From: Couchioplanes caeruleus
GTDB taxonomy: Bacteria; Actinomycetota; Actinomycetes; Mycobacteriales; Micromonosporaceae
DNA length: 64,000 nucleotides
NCBI RefSeq assembly: GCF_003751945.1
Contig: NZ_RJKL01000001.1
Location: 5,270,001 to 5,334,000 of the forward strand
Direction of reading: 5' to 3'
Within the stretch, counting starts at the first letter, position 1, and each line of letters opens with the position of its first letter. The notes below the pieces were generated by a model. That model was not told where the DNA came from, did not search any database, and saw only the letters and a program-made list of their open reading frames with translations. Below are positions 8,355-16,420 of this stretch, in pieces. The translations under genes were made by a program, and so were the position numbers.

Positions 8355-9335
8355 ATGGGCAGCATCGTCGCGGAGAACCGTAAGAGTCTGATGCTTTTCT
8401 CCGGGCGAGGCTTCCCGGAGCTTGCCGAGGAGATCGGCCAGGTGCTCGGCGTCGCGCCGACGCCGTCGGACTCGTACGAGTTCGCGAACGGCGAGATCTT
8501 CGTCCGGTTCAAGGATTCCGTCCGCGGCTCCGACGCCTTCGTGGTGCAGTCGGTGACCGAGGGCGTGAACCGGTGGGTCATGGAGACCCTGATCATGATC
8601 GACGCGCTGAAGCGGGGTTCGGCCAAGCGGATCACCGTGGTGCTGCCGTTCTACCCGTACTCGCGGCAGGACAAGAAGCACCGCGGCCGGGAGCCGATCT
8701 CGGCGCGGCTGGTCGCCGACCTGTTGAAGACCGCGGGCGCCAACCGCATCCTCACCGTCGATCTGCACACCGCGCAGATCCAGGGCTTCTTCGACGGCCC
8801 CGTGGACCACCTGTTCGCGATGGACATCCTCGCCGAGCACGTGCAGCGCAAGTTCGAGGGCCGGCCGATGACCGTGGTCGCGCCGGACTCGGGCCGGGTG
8901 CGGGTGGCGGAGCGCTGGACGGACCGGCTGGGCGGCTGCCCGCTGGCGTTCATCCACAAGACGCGCGATCCGCTGAAGCCCAACCAGGTCGTCGCCAACC
9001 GGGTCGTCGGCGAGGTCGAGGGCCGGATCTGCCTGGTGGTCGACGACATGATCGACACCGGCGGCACCATCACCAAGGCCGCGGACATCCTCTTCGACTC
9101 CGGTGCGGCGGACGTGATCGTGGCGTCGACGCACGCGCTGCTGTCCGACCCGGCGACGGAACGGCTGAAGAACAGCAAGATCTCCGAGCTGATCGTGACG
9201 AACACGCTGCCGCTGCCGCCGGAGAAGCGGCTGGACAAGATCACGGTGCTGTCGATCGCGCCGCTGCTGGCCCGCGCGATCCGCGAGGTCTTCGACGACG
9301 GCTCGGTCACGACCCTCTTCGGCGGCCTCAGCTAG
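8355..9335 (+). CDS. prs: Ribose-phosphate pyrophosphokinase
   Basis: This enzyme makes PRPP from ribose 5-phosphate and ATP for nucleotide, His and Trp synthesis. The 326-residue length is normal. Motifs include FANGEIFVRF, PYSRQDKKHRGREPISA (ATP binding), DLHTAQIQGFF, the flexible-loop region, and the PRPP-binding loop VVDDMIDTGGT near residue 230. It follows glmU as in most Actinobacteria. PRPP is also the co-substrate of upp at 45100. Confidence 0.97.
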   Translation: MGSIVAENRKSLMLFSGRGFPELAEEIGQVLGVAPTPSDSYEFANGEIFVRFKDSVRGSDAFVVQSVTEGVNRWVMETLIMIDALKRGSAKRITVVLPFYPYSRQDKKHRGREPISARLVADLLKTAGANRILTVDLHTAQIQGFFDGPVDHLFAMDILAEHVQRKFEGRPMTVVAPDSGRVRVAERWTDRLGGCPLAFIHKTRDPLKPNQVVANRVVGEVEGRICLVVDDMIDTGGTITKAADILFDSGAADVIVASTHALLSDPATERLKNSKISELIVTNTLPLPPEKRLDKITVLSIAPLLARAIREVFDDGSVTTLFGGLS

Positions 9336-9692
9336 CCCGGATCTGCCTGCTTTGACGCAAACCAGGCGCCGATTTCCGGTGGGCGCGGGAGACTGTGCAA
9401 GTTGCATCGGGTGGGTGAACTTTTCGCAGGGAGAGCGAGCCCTCGGGACCCGCCCGCTAAGGCGCGGCATGAGCAGGTAAGCTAGTGCGGTTGCCACGGC
9501 GAGGGTGCCACGCGGTCTGCTGCAAGTTTGCGGAGTTCGCTTGAGGCACCGTGATCGACGCGGTGCTCCGGGCCTGTGCCCAGTGCGCCCCTTGCCGAGC
9601 ACTGAGCACCACCACCGCTCGGCCCCCGCCGATCACCGCCCGTAGCCCGCAGACTTAGACGCAGCCCGATTCAGAGTTTCAGGAGTTTCCCC
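9336..9692 (+). other. prs-rplY intergenic region
   Basis: This 357-base gap has no ORF I can support. It holds a candidate -10 TAAGCT (9478-9483), which would give an rplY leader of about 200 bases. Within that leader GGTGCC at 9504-9509 can pair with GGCACC at 9544-9549. No known riboswitch or ribosomal-protein leader is recognised. Confidence 0.4.
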
Positions 9693-10319
9693 GTGTCCGA
9701 GGTAAAGATCAGCGCCGAGCCCCGTACCGAGTTCGGCAAGGGTGGTGCCCGCCGCACGCGCCGGGCCGGCCTGGTGCCCGCAGTGCTGTACGGCCACGGC
9801 GAGAAGCCGCAGCACATCGCGCTGCCGGCGCGTGAGTTCGCGGCCGCCATCCGGCACGGCGGCCTCAACCAGGTGTTCACCATCGACATCGTCGGTGGAT
9901 CGGGCGCCACGCTGGCGCTGCCGAAGGCCATCCAGCGTGACCCGATCCGGGACACCTACGAGCACGTCGACCTCATCATCGTGAAGCGCGGCGAGAAGGT
10001 CCAGGTCGACGTCCCGGTGACGCTGGTCGGCGAGGCCGCCAAGAACACCCTCGTGGTGAGCGAGAGCACGACGCTCTCGGTGACCGCCGAGGCCCTGCAC
10101 GTGCCCGCCGCCCTCGAGGTCTCCATCGAGGGCCTGGAGGCCGGTGCGCAGGTGACCGCCGGTGACGTGACGCTGCCGAAGGGCACCGAGCTGGCCGTGG
10201 ACCCGGGCCACGTCATCGCGATCGTGTCGCAGGCCCAGACCGCCGCTCAGATGGAGGGCGACACCGGTGAGGCCGCGGAGGCCGCCGCGGGCGAGGCGAC
10301 CGAGGAAGCCGCCGGCTGA
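9693..10319 (+). CDS. rplY: 50S ribosomal protein L25/general stress protein Ctc
   Basis: This 208-residue protein is the long (TL5/Ctc) form. The N-terminal L25 domain, which binds 5S rRNA, covers about residues 1-95 (RTEFGKGGARRTRRAGLVPA, VLYGHG). A beta-rich C-terminal domain runs to about 185, followed by an acidic Ala/Glu tail (GEAAEAAAGEATEEAAG). GTG 9693 follows AGGAG at 7 bases. A strong terminator directly follows the stop codon. Confidence 0.95.
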   Translation: MSEVKISAEPRTEFGKGGARRTRRAGLVPAVLYGHGEKPQHIALPAREFAAAIRHGGLNQVFTIDIVGGSGATLALPKAIQRDPIRDTYEHVDLIIVKRGEKVQVDVPVTLVGEAAKNTLVVSESTTLSVTAEALHVPAALEVSIEGLEAGAQVTAGDVTLPKGTELAVDPGHVIAIVSQAQTAAQMEGDTGEAAEAAAGEATEEAAG

Positions 10320-10335
10320 CCGAGCAAAACCGCCG

Positions 10336-10371
10336 AACAGGGAAAGTGCCGGTCGGCACTTTCCCTGTTTT
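10336..10371 (+). terminator. Rho-independent terminator after rplY
   Basis: A perfect 15-bp stem (AACAGGGAAAGTGCC at 10336-10350 with 10355-10369) and a GGTC loop are followed by TTTT. It ends only 14 bases before the pth ATG, so pth must be transcribed by read-through or from a promoter overlapping the hairpin. Confidence 0.85.
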
Positions 10372-10385
10372 CGTGAGGAGGGCTG

Positions 10386-10973
10386 ATGGCGGAGGACGCA
10401 CCCTGGCTGGTGGTCGGCCTGGGCAACCCCGGCCGGGAGTACGCGGCCAACCGGCACAACGTCGGCTTCATGGTCGCGGACCTGCTGGCGTCCCGGGTCG
10501 GCGGCAAGTTCGGCCGGCACAAGCGCGCGGTGGCCGAGGTGGCGGAGGGGCGGCTCGGGTTCGGCGGCCCGAAGCTCATTCTCGTCAAGCCGCTGACGTA
10601 CATGAATCTCTCCGGGGCTCCGGTGGTGGCGCTGGCGCAGTTCTTCAAGGTGCCGGTCGAGCAGGTGATCGCCGTCCATGACGAACTGGACGTGCCGTAC
10701 GGCCAGGTGCGCGTGAAGCGCGGCGGCGGTGAGGGTGGTCACAACGGTCTTCGTTCGATGTCGAAGTCGTTGAGCACCAAGGAGTACGCGCGGGTGCGCT
10801 TCGGCATCGGCCGGCCCCCGGGACGGCAGGATCCGGCCGACTTCGTGCTGTCCGACTTTTCCGGTGTGGAGCGCAAGGAGCTGGAGTTTCTCGTCGACCG
10901 GGCGGCGGATGTGGTGGAGGCCGTGGTGTTCGAGGGCGTCGAGTGGACGCAGAACAAATACCACGGGAATTGA
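10386..10973 (+). CDS. pth: Peptidyl-tRNA hydrolase
   Basis: Pth recycles tRNA from prematurely released peptidyl-tRNA. The 195-residue protein has VVGLGNPGREYAANRHNVGF with catalytic His about 24, KPLTYMNLSG, and HDELDVPYGQVRVKRGGG followed by GGHNGLRS. ATG 10386 is preceded by GAGGAGGG at unusually short spacing (3-4 bases). It follows rplY as in most Actinobacteria, but a terminator separates the two. Confidence 0.96.
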   Translation: MAEDAPWLVVGLGNPGREYAANRHNVGFMVADLLASRVGGKFGRHKRAVAEVAEGRLGFGGPKLILVKPLTYMNLSGAPVVALAQFFKVPVEQVIAVHDELDVPYGQVRVKRGGGEGGHNGLRSMSKSLSTKEYARVRFGIGRPPGRQDPADFVLSDFSGVERKELEFLVDRAADVVEAVVFEGVEWTQNKYHGN

Positions 10974-10991
10974 TTCCATGAGGGTGGAACG

Positions 10992-11024
10992 GATAGATCG
11001 TTTGGACCGTTTTGTCCGTCTATC
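10992..11024 (+). repeat. Nested inverted repeat after pth
   Basis: An outer pair GATAGA/TCTATC and an inner pair GGAC/GTCC with a T-rich loop lie just after the pth stop. This could be a weak terminator or a protein-binding site. Its A/T content stands out locally. Confidence 0.3.
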
Positions 11025-11068
11025 AGTCCCGTGACGCTGCCTGCTGTTAGCGCGTTGGTCACATAGCC

Positions 11069-11083
11069 GCACCGAAACGGTGC
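11069..11083 (+). promoter_or_regulatory. Small hairpin upstream of the sugar transferase
   Basis: GCACCG-AAA-CGGTGC forms a perfect 6-bp hairpin ending about 18 bases before the ribosome-binding site GGGGAGG. It could influence translation initiation; no known element is matched. Confidence 0.3.
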
Positions 11084-11112
11084 GCGGGATCTGACGGCGC
11101 GGGGAGGTTCGG

Positions 11113-12915
11113 GTGACACAGGACCTGTCCGGCAGCCGCAAGGCGACGATGGACGAACCGACGGTGGTCCTGCCGACCGTCCAGCGGCGGGGCGGCTCGG
11201 AGCCGTCCCGGGCGGACATCCCCGAGAACCTCGGCCCGGCCAACCACCCACCGGCCAATCACGGTCCGCGCCCACACCGCCCGTCGCCGCACCGCGACCG
11301 GGTGCGCAACAGCAAGATTCCCTCCCCGGCCCGGCCCACGGGCGACGAGGACAACGCGCCGCCGCAGGCGGGTGCCGGCGGACAACTGGCGAGCGAACGG
11401 GCGAGGAACCAGGCCGTGGAGCGGCTCTGGTCGCCGCGGCCCAACCGCTCGGCGGCGGCCCGGCCCGCCGGCCGTCCCTTCGTCCGGGTCCGGGGCAAGC
11501 ACGCCGCGATGTCGCGGCGGCAGCGCTGGGAGCGCCGGTACGTGCGGGCCCTGGTCCTCTGCGACCTCTTCGCCGGGGTGGCGGCGGGGGCGGTGACCTT
11601 CGGACTGCGCTTCGGCGACGAGGTGACCGCGTACAACCGCTGGTATCTGCTGCTGTCGGCGCTGCTGCCGGTGGCGTTGCTGGCCGTCCTGGTGGTCAGC
11701 CGGGCGTACGAACGGCGTTTCCTGTTCGTCGGCACGGACGAATATCAGCGGGTGTTCCGCGGCGGAGTCGGGCTGATCGCGGGCGTGGCCGTCGTCTCGT
11801 ACGCGCTGGAGCTCGAGCTCGCCCGCTCCTACGTCCTGGCGGCGCTGCCGACGGCGATCGTCTCGGCCGTGGTGCTGCGCTTCGCGCTGCGCAAGCGGCT
11901 GCATTTGGAACGGTCGCGGGGCGCGAGCCTGCGCCGGGTGCTGGTGGTGGGGCACGAACTGTCCGTCATCGGGATCACCCGGCAGTTGCGCCGGGAGCGC
12001 TACCACGGCCTCGAGGTCGTCGGCGCCTGCCTGCCGCCCGGGCACGACGGCGCCAGCGACGTGGACCTGCCCGTCTACGGCACCTTCGACGACGTCGCGA
12101 ACGCCGTGGACGCCGCCGACGCGGACACCGTGGTGGTGTTGAGCTGCCCGGAGCTCGACGGTGCCGCGCTGCGCCGGCTCGCGTGGCGCCTGGAGCGCGA
12201 CGAGGTCGACCTCGTGGTGGCGAGCGCGCTGATCGACGTCGCCGGGGCCCGGACCACGATCCGCCCCTTCGACGGGTTGCCGATGCTGCACGTCGAGCAT
12301 CCGCGGCTGCACGGCGGCGCGCGGATCGTCAAGGACCTCTTCGACCGCCTCGGTGCCCTGTTTCTCCTGGTCCTGTTCGGTCCGCTGCTGTTAACCGTCG
12401 CACTCTGTGTCCGGCTCACCTCGCGAGGGCCGGTACTCTTTCGGCAGGTCCGGGTCGGGCGCGACGGGTCCCGGTTCCGCATCTTCAAGTTCCGCAGCAT
12501 GTATGTCGATGCCGAGGCCCGGCTGGCCGAGCTCCGGCACCTCAACGAGCACGACGGTGTGCTCTTCAAAATCCGCGACGACCCGCGCGTGACCCCGGTC
12601 GGACGGTGGTTGCGCAGGTTCTCGCTGGACGAGCTGCCGCAGCTTCTCAACGTCCTCTCGGGTCAGATGTCGTTGGTCGGGCCGCGGCCGCCGTTGCCGT
12701 CGGAGGTCGCCGCCTATGCCGACGACGTGCGGCGCCGGCTCGCGGTCAAACCGGGCATGACGGGCCTCTGGCAGGTTTCCGGTCGCTCGGACCTTCCGTG
12801 GGAGGAGGCGGTCAGGCTGGACCTGCGCTATGTGGAGAACTGGTCTCTCAGTTTGGACCTGGTGATCCTTTTGCGGACCATGACCGCCGTGGTGCGATCG
12901 TCGGGAGCGTACTGA
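11113..12915 (+). CDS. Polyprenyl-phosphate sugar-1-phosphate transferase (WbaP/CpsE type)
   Basis: This 600-residue initiating glycosyltransferase should load a sugar phosphate onto undecaprenyl phosphate for exopolysaccharide or wall polymer synthesis. A disordered, charged N-terminus runs to about residue 135. Hydrophobic segments follow (about 150-240), then a Rossmann-like CoA-binding-type domain (VLVVGHELSVIGI). The catalytic bacterial sugar transferase domain is at about 390-600, with LFRQVRVGRDG, FKFRSMYVDAE, RRFSLDELPQLLNVL, MSLVGPRPPLPSE, KPGMTGLWQVSGRS and DLRYVENWSL. GTG 11113 follows GGGGAGG at 5 bases. cysQ starts 16 bases downstream. Its partners may be the glycosyltransferases after 45961, but that is inference. 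Confidence 0.93.
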   Translation: MTQDLSGSRKATMDEPTVVLPTVQRRGGSEPSRADIPENLGPANHPPANHGPRPHRPSPHRDRVRNSKIPSPARPTGDEDNAPPQAGAGGQLASERARNQAVERLWSPRPNRSAAARPAGRPFVRVRGKHAAMSRRQRWERRYVRALVLCDLFAGVAAGAVTFGLRFGDEVTAYNRWYLLLSALLPVALLAVLVVSRAYERRFLFVGTDEYQRVFRGGVGLIAGVAVVSYALELELARSYVLAALPTAIVSAVVLRFALRKRLHLERSRGASLRRVLVVGHELSVIGITRQLRRERYHGLEVVGACLPPGHDGASDVDLPVYGTFDDVANAVDAADADTVVVLSCPELDGAALRRLAWRLERDEVDLVVASALIDVAGARTTIRPFDGLPMLHVEHPRLHGGARIVKDLFDRLGALFLLVLFGPLLLTVALCVRLTSRGPVLFRQVRVGRDGSRFRIFKFRSMYVDAEARLAELRHLNEHDGVLFKIRDDPRVTPVGRWLRRFSLDELPQLLNVLSGQMSLVGPRPPLPSEVAAYADDVRRRLAVKPGMTGLWQVSGRSDLPWEEAVRLDLRYVENWSLSLDLVILLRTMTAVVRSSGAY

Positions 12916-12931
12916 ATTCATGAGGAGAGCG

Positions 12932-13822
12932 ATGAGCGAGCAGACAGGGACGTCGGCACGCATTGCGGGTCAGCGCGAGCCGGAATCCGCCGGCACGCCG
13001 CCGGTCAACGACTCCGCGTTCGCGCGCTGGCTGGCGGACCGCGCCGGGCAGGTGCTGCTCCAGGTCCGTGCGGAGATGGGGTACGCCGACGGCAAGGCGC
13101 TGAAGGCGGCCGGCGACAAGGCCGCGCACGATCTGCTGCGTACGGAGCTCGCCCGGTGGCGCCCGGCCGACGCCGTGCTGTCGGAGGAGGACGACCACTC
13201 GCGGGTTGCGTGGCAGGACGGCGAGCGCGGCATCGTGCGCCCGGACCGGCTCGACGCCTCCCGCGTCTGGATCGTCGACCCGCTGGACGGCACCCGGGAG
13301 TTCTCCGAGGAGGGCCGCGCCGACTGGGCGGTGCACGTGGCGCTCTGGACCGCGGACTGCGCGAGCCCGAGCTGCCTGGCGGCCGGGGCGGTCGCGATGC
13401 CGGCCCAGCACCGGACGCTCGCCACCGACAACATCCCGGCGTACCCGCCGCTGCCCCTCGCCGCCGCCACCGGTGGCCCGATCCGGATCGCCGCGAGCCG
13501 CACCCGCCCGCCGGCCTTCGTCACCGCCCTCGCCGAGGACATCGGCGCGGAGCTGGTGCCGATGGGATCGGCCGGCGTCAAGATCGCCGCGGTGATCAGC
13601 GGGGAGGCGGACGCCTATGTGCATGCGGGCGGGCAGTACGAGTGGGACAGCGCCGCGCCCGTCGCTGTGGCGTCAGCCACTGGACTGCACGCTAGCCGAA
13701 TCGATGGAAGTGAGTTGAAATACAACCAGGCCGATCCCAAGTTGCCGGACCTCGTGGTCTGTCGTAGGGACCTTGCTCCCCGATTGCTTGCAGCGCTGCA
13801 GCGTCACCTCCCGCTAACCTGA
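12932..13822 (+). CDS. cysQ: 3'(2'),5'-bisphosphate nucleotidase
   Basis: CysQ removes a phosphate from PAP, the by-product of PAPS-dependent sulfation or reduction. The 296-residue protein belongs to the inositol monophosphatase superfamily: AGDKAAHDLL, the metal-binding LSEEDDH, the signature IVDPLDGTREF, and late GSAGVKIAAVISGEADAYVH plus YEWDSAAP. ATG 12932 is preferred because GAGGAG lies just upstream; ATG 12920 in the same frame is possible. It sits between a sugar transferase and cysDN, linking PAP turnover to sulfate activation. Confidence 0.92.
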   Translation: MSEQTGTSARIAGQREPESAGTPPVNDSAFARWLADRAGQVLLQVRAEMGYADGKALKAAGDKAAHDLLRTELARWRPADAVLSEEDDHSRVAWQDGERGIVRPDRLDASRVWIVDPLDGTREFSEEGRADWAVHVALWTADCASPSCLAAGAVAMPAQHRTLATDNIPAYPPLPLAAATGGPIRIAASRTRPPAFVTALAEDIGAELVPMGSAGVKIAAVISGEADAYVHAGGQYEWDSAAPVAVASATGLHASRIDGSELKYNQADPKLPDLVVCRRDLAPRLLAALQRHLPLT

Positions 13823-13860
13823 CCCTCTGCACACACGCACATCGAAAGGCTAGGGATCCT

Positions 13861-14772
13861 GTGAGCCAGGCGAAGCCCTATCGCGTATCCCATCTCGATG
13901 CCCTGGAGGCCGAGAGCATCTTCGTGATGCGCGAGGTCATGGCCGAGTTCGAGCGGCCCGTGCTGCTCTTCTCCGGTGGCAAGGACTCGATCGTGATGCT
14001 GCGGCTGGCCGAGAAGGCCTTCGCCCCGGCGCGCATCCCGTTCCCGGTCATGCACGTCGACACCGGTCACAACTTCCCCGAGGTGCTGGAGTATCGCGAC
14101 GCCCGGGTCACCGAGCTGGGCCTCAATCTGGTGGTCGCCAGCGTGCAGGAGGCGATCGACTCCGGCCTGGTCCGCGAACTGCCCGACGGCACCCGCAACC
14201 GCATCCAGACGCCGGTGCTGCTCGCCGCGGTGGAGAAGTACCGCTTCGACGCCCTCTTCGGCGGCGCCCGCCGCGACGAGGAGAAGGCCCGCGCCAAGGA
14301 GCGCATGTTCAGCTTCCGCGACGAATTCGGCCAGTGGGATCCGAAGAACCAGCGTCCCGAGCTCTGGTCGCTCTACAACGGGCGCCACCACCCCGGCGAG
14401 TCCATCCGCGTCTTCCCGCTCTCCAACTGGACCGAGCTGGACGTGTGGCACTACATCGCCAAGGAGGACATCGCGCTGCCGAGCATCTACTACGCCCACG
14501 ACCGGGAGGTCGTCGAGCGCGACGGGATGTTCTACGCGGTCAACGAGTTCATCGTCCCGCGCGACGGCGAGACGGTCGAGACCCGCCGGGTGCGCTACCG
14601 CACGGTCGGCGACGCGTCGCAGACCGCCGCCGTGCTCTCCGACGCCGACACCGTCGAGAAGGTCATCGACGAGGTGGCGGCGACCCGGATCACCGAGCGG
14701 GGCGCCACCCGGGGCGACGACAAGGTCAGCGAGGCCGCGATGGAAGACCGCAAGCGGGAAGGCTACTTCTGA
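13861..14772 (+). CDS. cysD: Sulfate adenylyltransferase subunit 2
   Basis: CysD catalyses APS formation from sulfate and ATP together with CysN. The 303-residue protein has the PP-loop SGGKDS at residues 38-43, MHVDTGHNFPEV, FGGARRDEEKARAKERMFSFR, LYNGRHHPGESIRVFPLSNW and the conserved C-terminus REGYF. The start is GTG 13861. The stop codon overlaps the cysN ATG (TGATG). No cysC or cysH is visible in the window. Confidence 0.97.
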   Translation: MSQAKPYRVSHLDALEAESIFVMREVMAEFERPVLLFSGGKDSIVMLRLAEKAFAPARIPFPVMHVDTGHNFPEVLEYRDARVTELGLNLVVASVQEAIDSGLVRELPDGTRNRIQTPVLLAAVEKYRFDALFGGARRDEEKARAKERMFSFRDEFGQWDPKNQRPELWSLYNGRHHPGESIRVFPLSNWTELDVWHYIAKEDIALPSIYYAHDREVVERDGMFYAVNEFIVPRDGETVETRRVRYRTVGDASQTAAVLSDADTVEKVIDEVAATRITERGATRGDDKVSEAAMEDRKREGYF

Positions 14773-16070
14773 TGAGTCAGGCAGTTCTGGACACCGAGGC
14801 GGCCGCCGCCCGCAACATGGATCTGCTGCGGTTCGCCACCGCGGGCAGCGTCGACGACGGGAAGTCGACGCTGATCGGCCGCCTGCTCTACGACACCAAG
14901 TCACTCTTCTCCGACCAGCTCGAGGCGGTCGAGGCGGTCAGCGCCGCGCGCGGCGACGAGTACACCAACCTCGCGTTGCTCACCGACGGCCTGCGGGCCG
15001 AGCGGGAGCAGGGCATCACCATCGACGTGGCGTACCGCTACTTCGCCACGCCGCGGCGCAAGTTCATCATCGCGGACACTCCGGGGCACATTCAGTACAC
15101 CCGCAACATGGTCACCGGGGCCTCGACCGCCGACCTGGCGCTGATCCTGGTCGACGCCCGCAAGGGCCTGGTCGAGCAGTCCCGGCGGCACGCGTTCCTG
15201 ACCTCACTGCTGCGAGTCCCGCACCTCGTCCTCTGCGTCAACAAGATGGACCTCGTCGGCTGGGACAAGGAGGTCTACGATCGGATCGCCGACGAATTCA
15301 CCTCGTTCGCCGCGAAGCTGGACATCACCGACCTCACGATCATCCCGATCTCCGCGCTGGAGGGCGACAACATCGCCTCCCGCTCGGAAAAGAGCCCCTG
15401 GTACGAGGGCCCGTCGCTGCTGCACCACCTGGAGCACGTGCACATCGCGTCCGACCGCAACCTGGTCGACGTCCGCTTCCCGGTGCAGTACGTGATCCGG
15501 CCGCAGTCCACCACCGTGACCGACTACCGCGGCTATGCGGGCCAGGTCGCCTCCGGCGTGCTCAAGCCCGGCGACGACGTGATGGTGCTGCCGTCCGGCA
15601 TGACCAGCAAGATCGCGGCGATCGACACCGCCGACGGCCCGGTCGACGAGGCCTTCCCGCCGATGTCGGTGACGGTCCGGCTCGCCGACGAGATCGACAT
15701 CTCCCGGGGCGACATGCTCTGCCGGCCGCACAACGCCCCGGCGGTCGCCCAGGACATCGAGGCGATGGTCTGCTGGATGGACGAGACGGCGCCGCTGCGG
15801 GTGGGCGGGAAGTACACGATCAAACACACCACGCGGACGGCCCGGACGGTCGTCCGCGGGCTGCAGTACAAGCTCGACGTGAACACCCTGCACCGCGATG
15901 AGGGCGCACCGCAGCTCGGGCTGAACGAGATCGGCCGGGTGCGCCTGCGCACGACGCTGCCGCTGCTCGCGGACGAGTACCGCCGCAACCGCACCACCGG
16001 CGGCTTCATCCTGATCGACGAGACGACCAACCGGACGGTCGGCGCAGGCATGATCATCGAGGCGGCCTGA
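14772..16070 (+). CDS. cysN: Sulfate adenylyltransferase subunit 1 (GTPase)
   Basis: CysN is the GTP-hydrolysing subunit that drives APS synthesis by CysD. From ATG 14772 the protein is 432 residues. G-domain motifs are GSVDDGKST (25-33), DTPGH (102-106) and NKMD (157-160), followed by EF-Tu-like beta-barrel domains (VQYVIRPQ, YAGQVASGVLKPGD). It ends at GAGMIIEAA with no fused APS kinase (CysC) domain, unlike mycobacterial CysNC. Upstream open frame before 14772 overlaps cysD and is not coding. Confidence 0.96.
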   Translation: MSQAVLDTEAAAARNMDLLRFATAGSVDDGKSTLIGRLLYDTKSLFSDQLEAVEAVSAARGDEYTNLALLTDGLRAEREQGITIDVAYRYFATPRRKFIIADTPGHIQYTRNMVTGASTADLALILVDARKGLVEQSRRHAFLTSLLRVPHLVLCVNKMDLVGWDKEVYDRIADEFTSFAAKLDITDLTIIPISALEGDNIASRSEKSPWYEGPSLLHHLEHVHIASDRNLVDVRFPVQYVIRPQSTTVTDYRGYAGQVASGVLKPGDDVMVLPSGMTSKIAAIDTADGPVDEAFPPMSVTVRLADEIDISRGDMLCRPHNAPAVAQDIEAMVCWMDETAPLRVGGKYTIKHTTRTARTVVRGLQYKLDVNTLHRDEGAPQLGLNEIGRVRLRTTLPLLADEYRRNRTTGGFILIDETTNRTVGAGMIIEAA

Positions 16071-16083
16071 GCCTGCCGAGACT

Positions 16084-16123
16084 CGACCCAGCCCGTCCGG
16101 CCCAGGCCGGGCGGGCTGGGTCG
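16084..16123 (+). terminator. Terminator between cysN and the galactose operon
   Basis: Outer arms CGACCCAGCCCG (16084-16095) and CGGGCTGGGTCG (16112-16123) pair perfectly, and the interior adds CCGGCC/GGCCGG. The element is nearly symmetric and lies between convergent transcription units, so it may end both. Confidence 0.8.
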
Positions 16124-16187
16124 CATCAGGCGTCCGCGCCGGCGGCTGGCCCCCGTCAGCGGTCCGGGCCGGGTGGGCTGGTCCGGG

Positions 16188-16382
16188 TTAGCGGTCGTCG
16201 TCGCTGGTCGTCGCGTCCTCGATCGCCGCGCTGACCGCGCCGGTGATGTCGCCCGCGGGCACCGCGATGCTCTCGCCCTCGACCTTCTCGACCGGCTCGG
16301 GCCGGCGCTCGGGATCGGGCGCGGTGGCGGCGCCGGAGAAGCCGTGCTCGTTCGGCCGGTGCTCTTGCGATTCGACTGTCAT
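16188..16382 (-). CDS. Small acidic hypothetical protein downstream of galK
   Basis: This is a 64-codon ORF (ATG at 16382) starting 38 bases after the galK stop on the same strand. The product MTVESQEHRPNEHGF... is hydrophilic and acidic, ends in TTSDDDR, and has no cysteine or membrane segment. A weak AGGG lies close to the start. Longer versions of this frame overlap galK and are shadows. It could be the last gene of the galE-galK operon. I do not recognise the family. Confidence 0.45.
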   Translation of the reverse strand: MTVESQEHRPNEHGFSGAATAPDPERRPEPVEKVEGESIAVPAGDITGAVSAAIEDATTSDDDR

Positions 16383-16420
16383 GCCCTGCGCATACCCGCC
16401 CCGCCCCGCGGATATGCCGG

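Noticed and set aside
9484..9692. Ribosomal protein leader or riboswitch before rplY
   Set aside because: Only short, weak pairings are visible and no known consensus is matched; a covariance-model search would be needed.
14334..14771. N-terminal extension of cysN into cysD
   Set aside because: The extra 146 codons overlap cysD out of frame. Normal CysN starts at ATG 14772, where the stop and start overlap.
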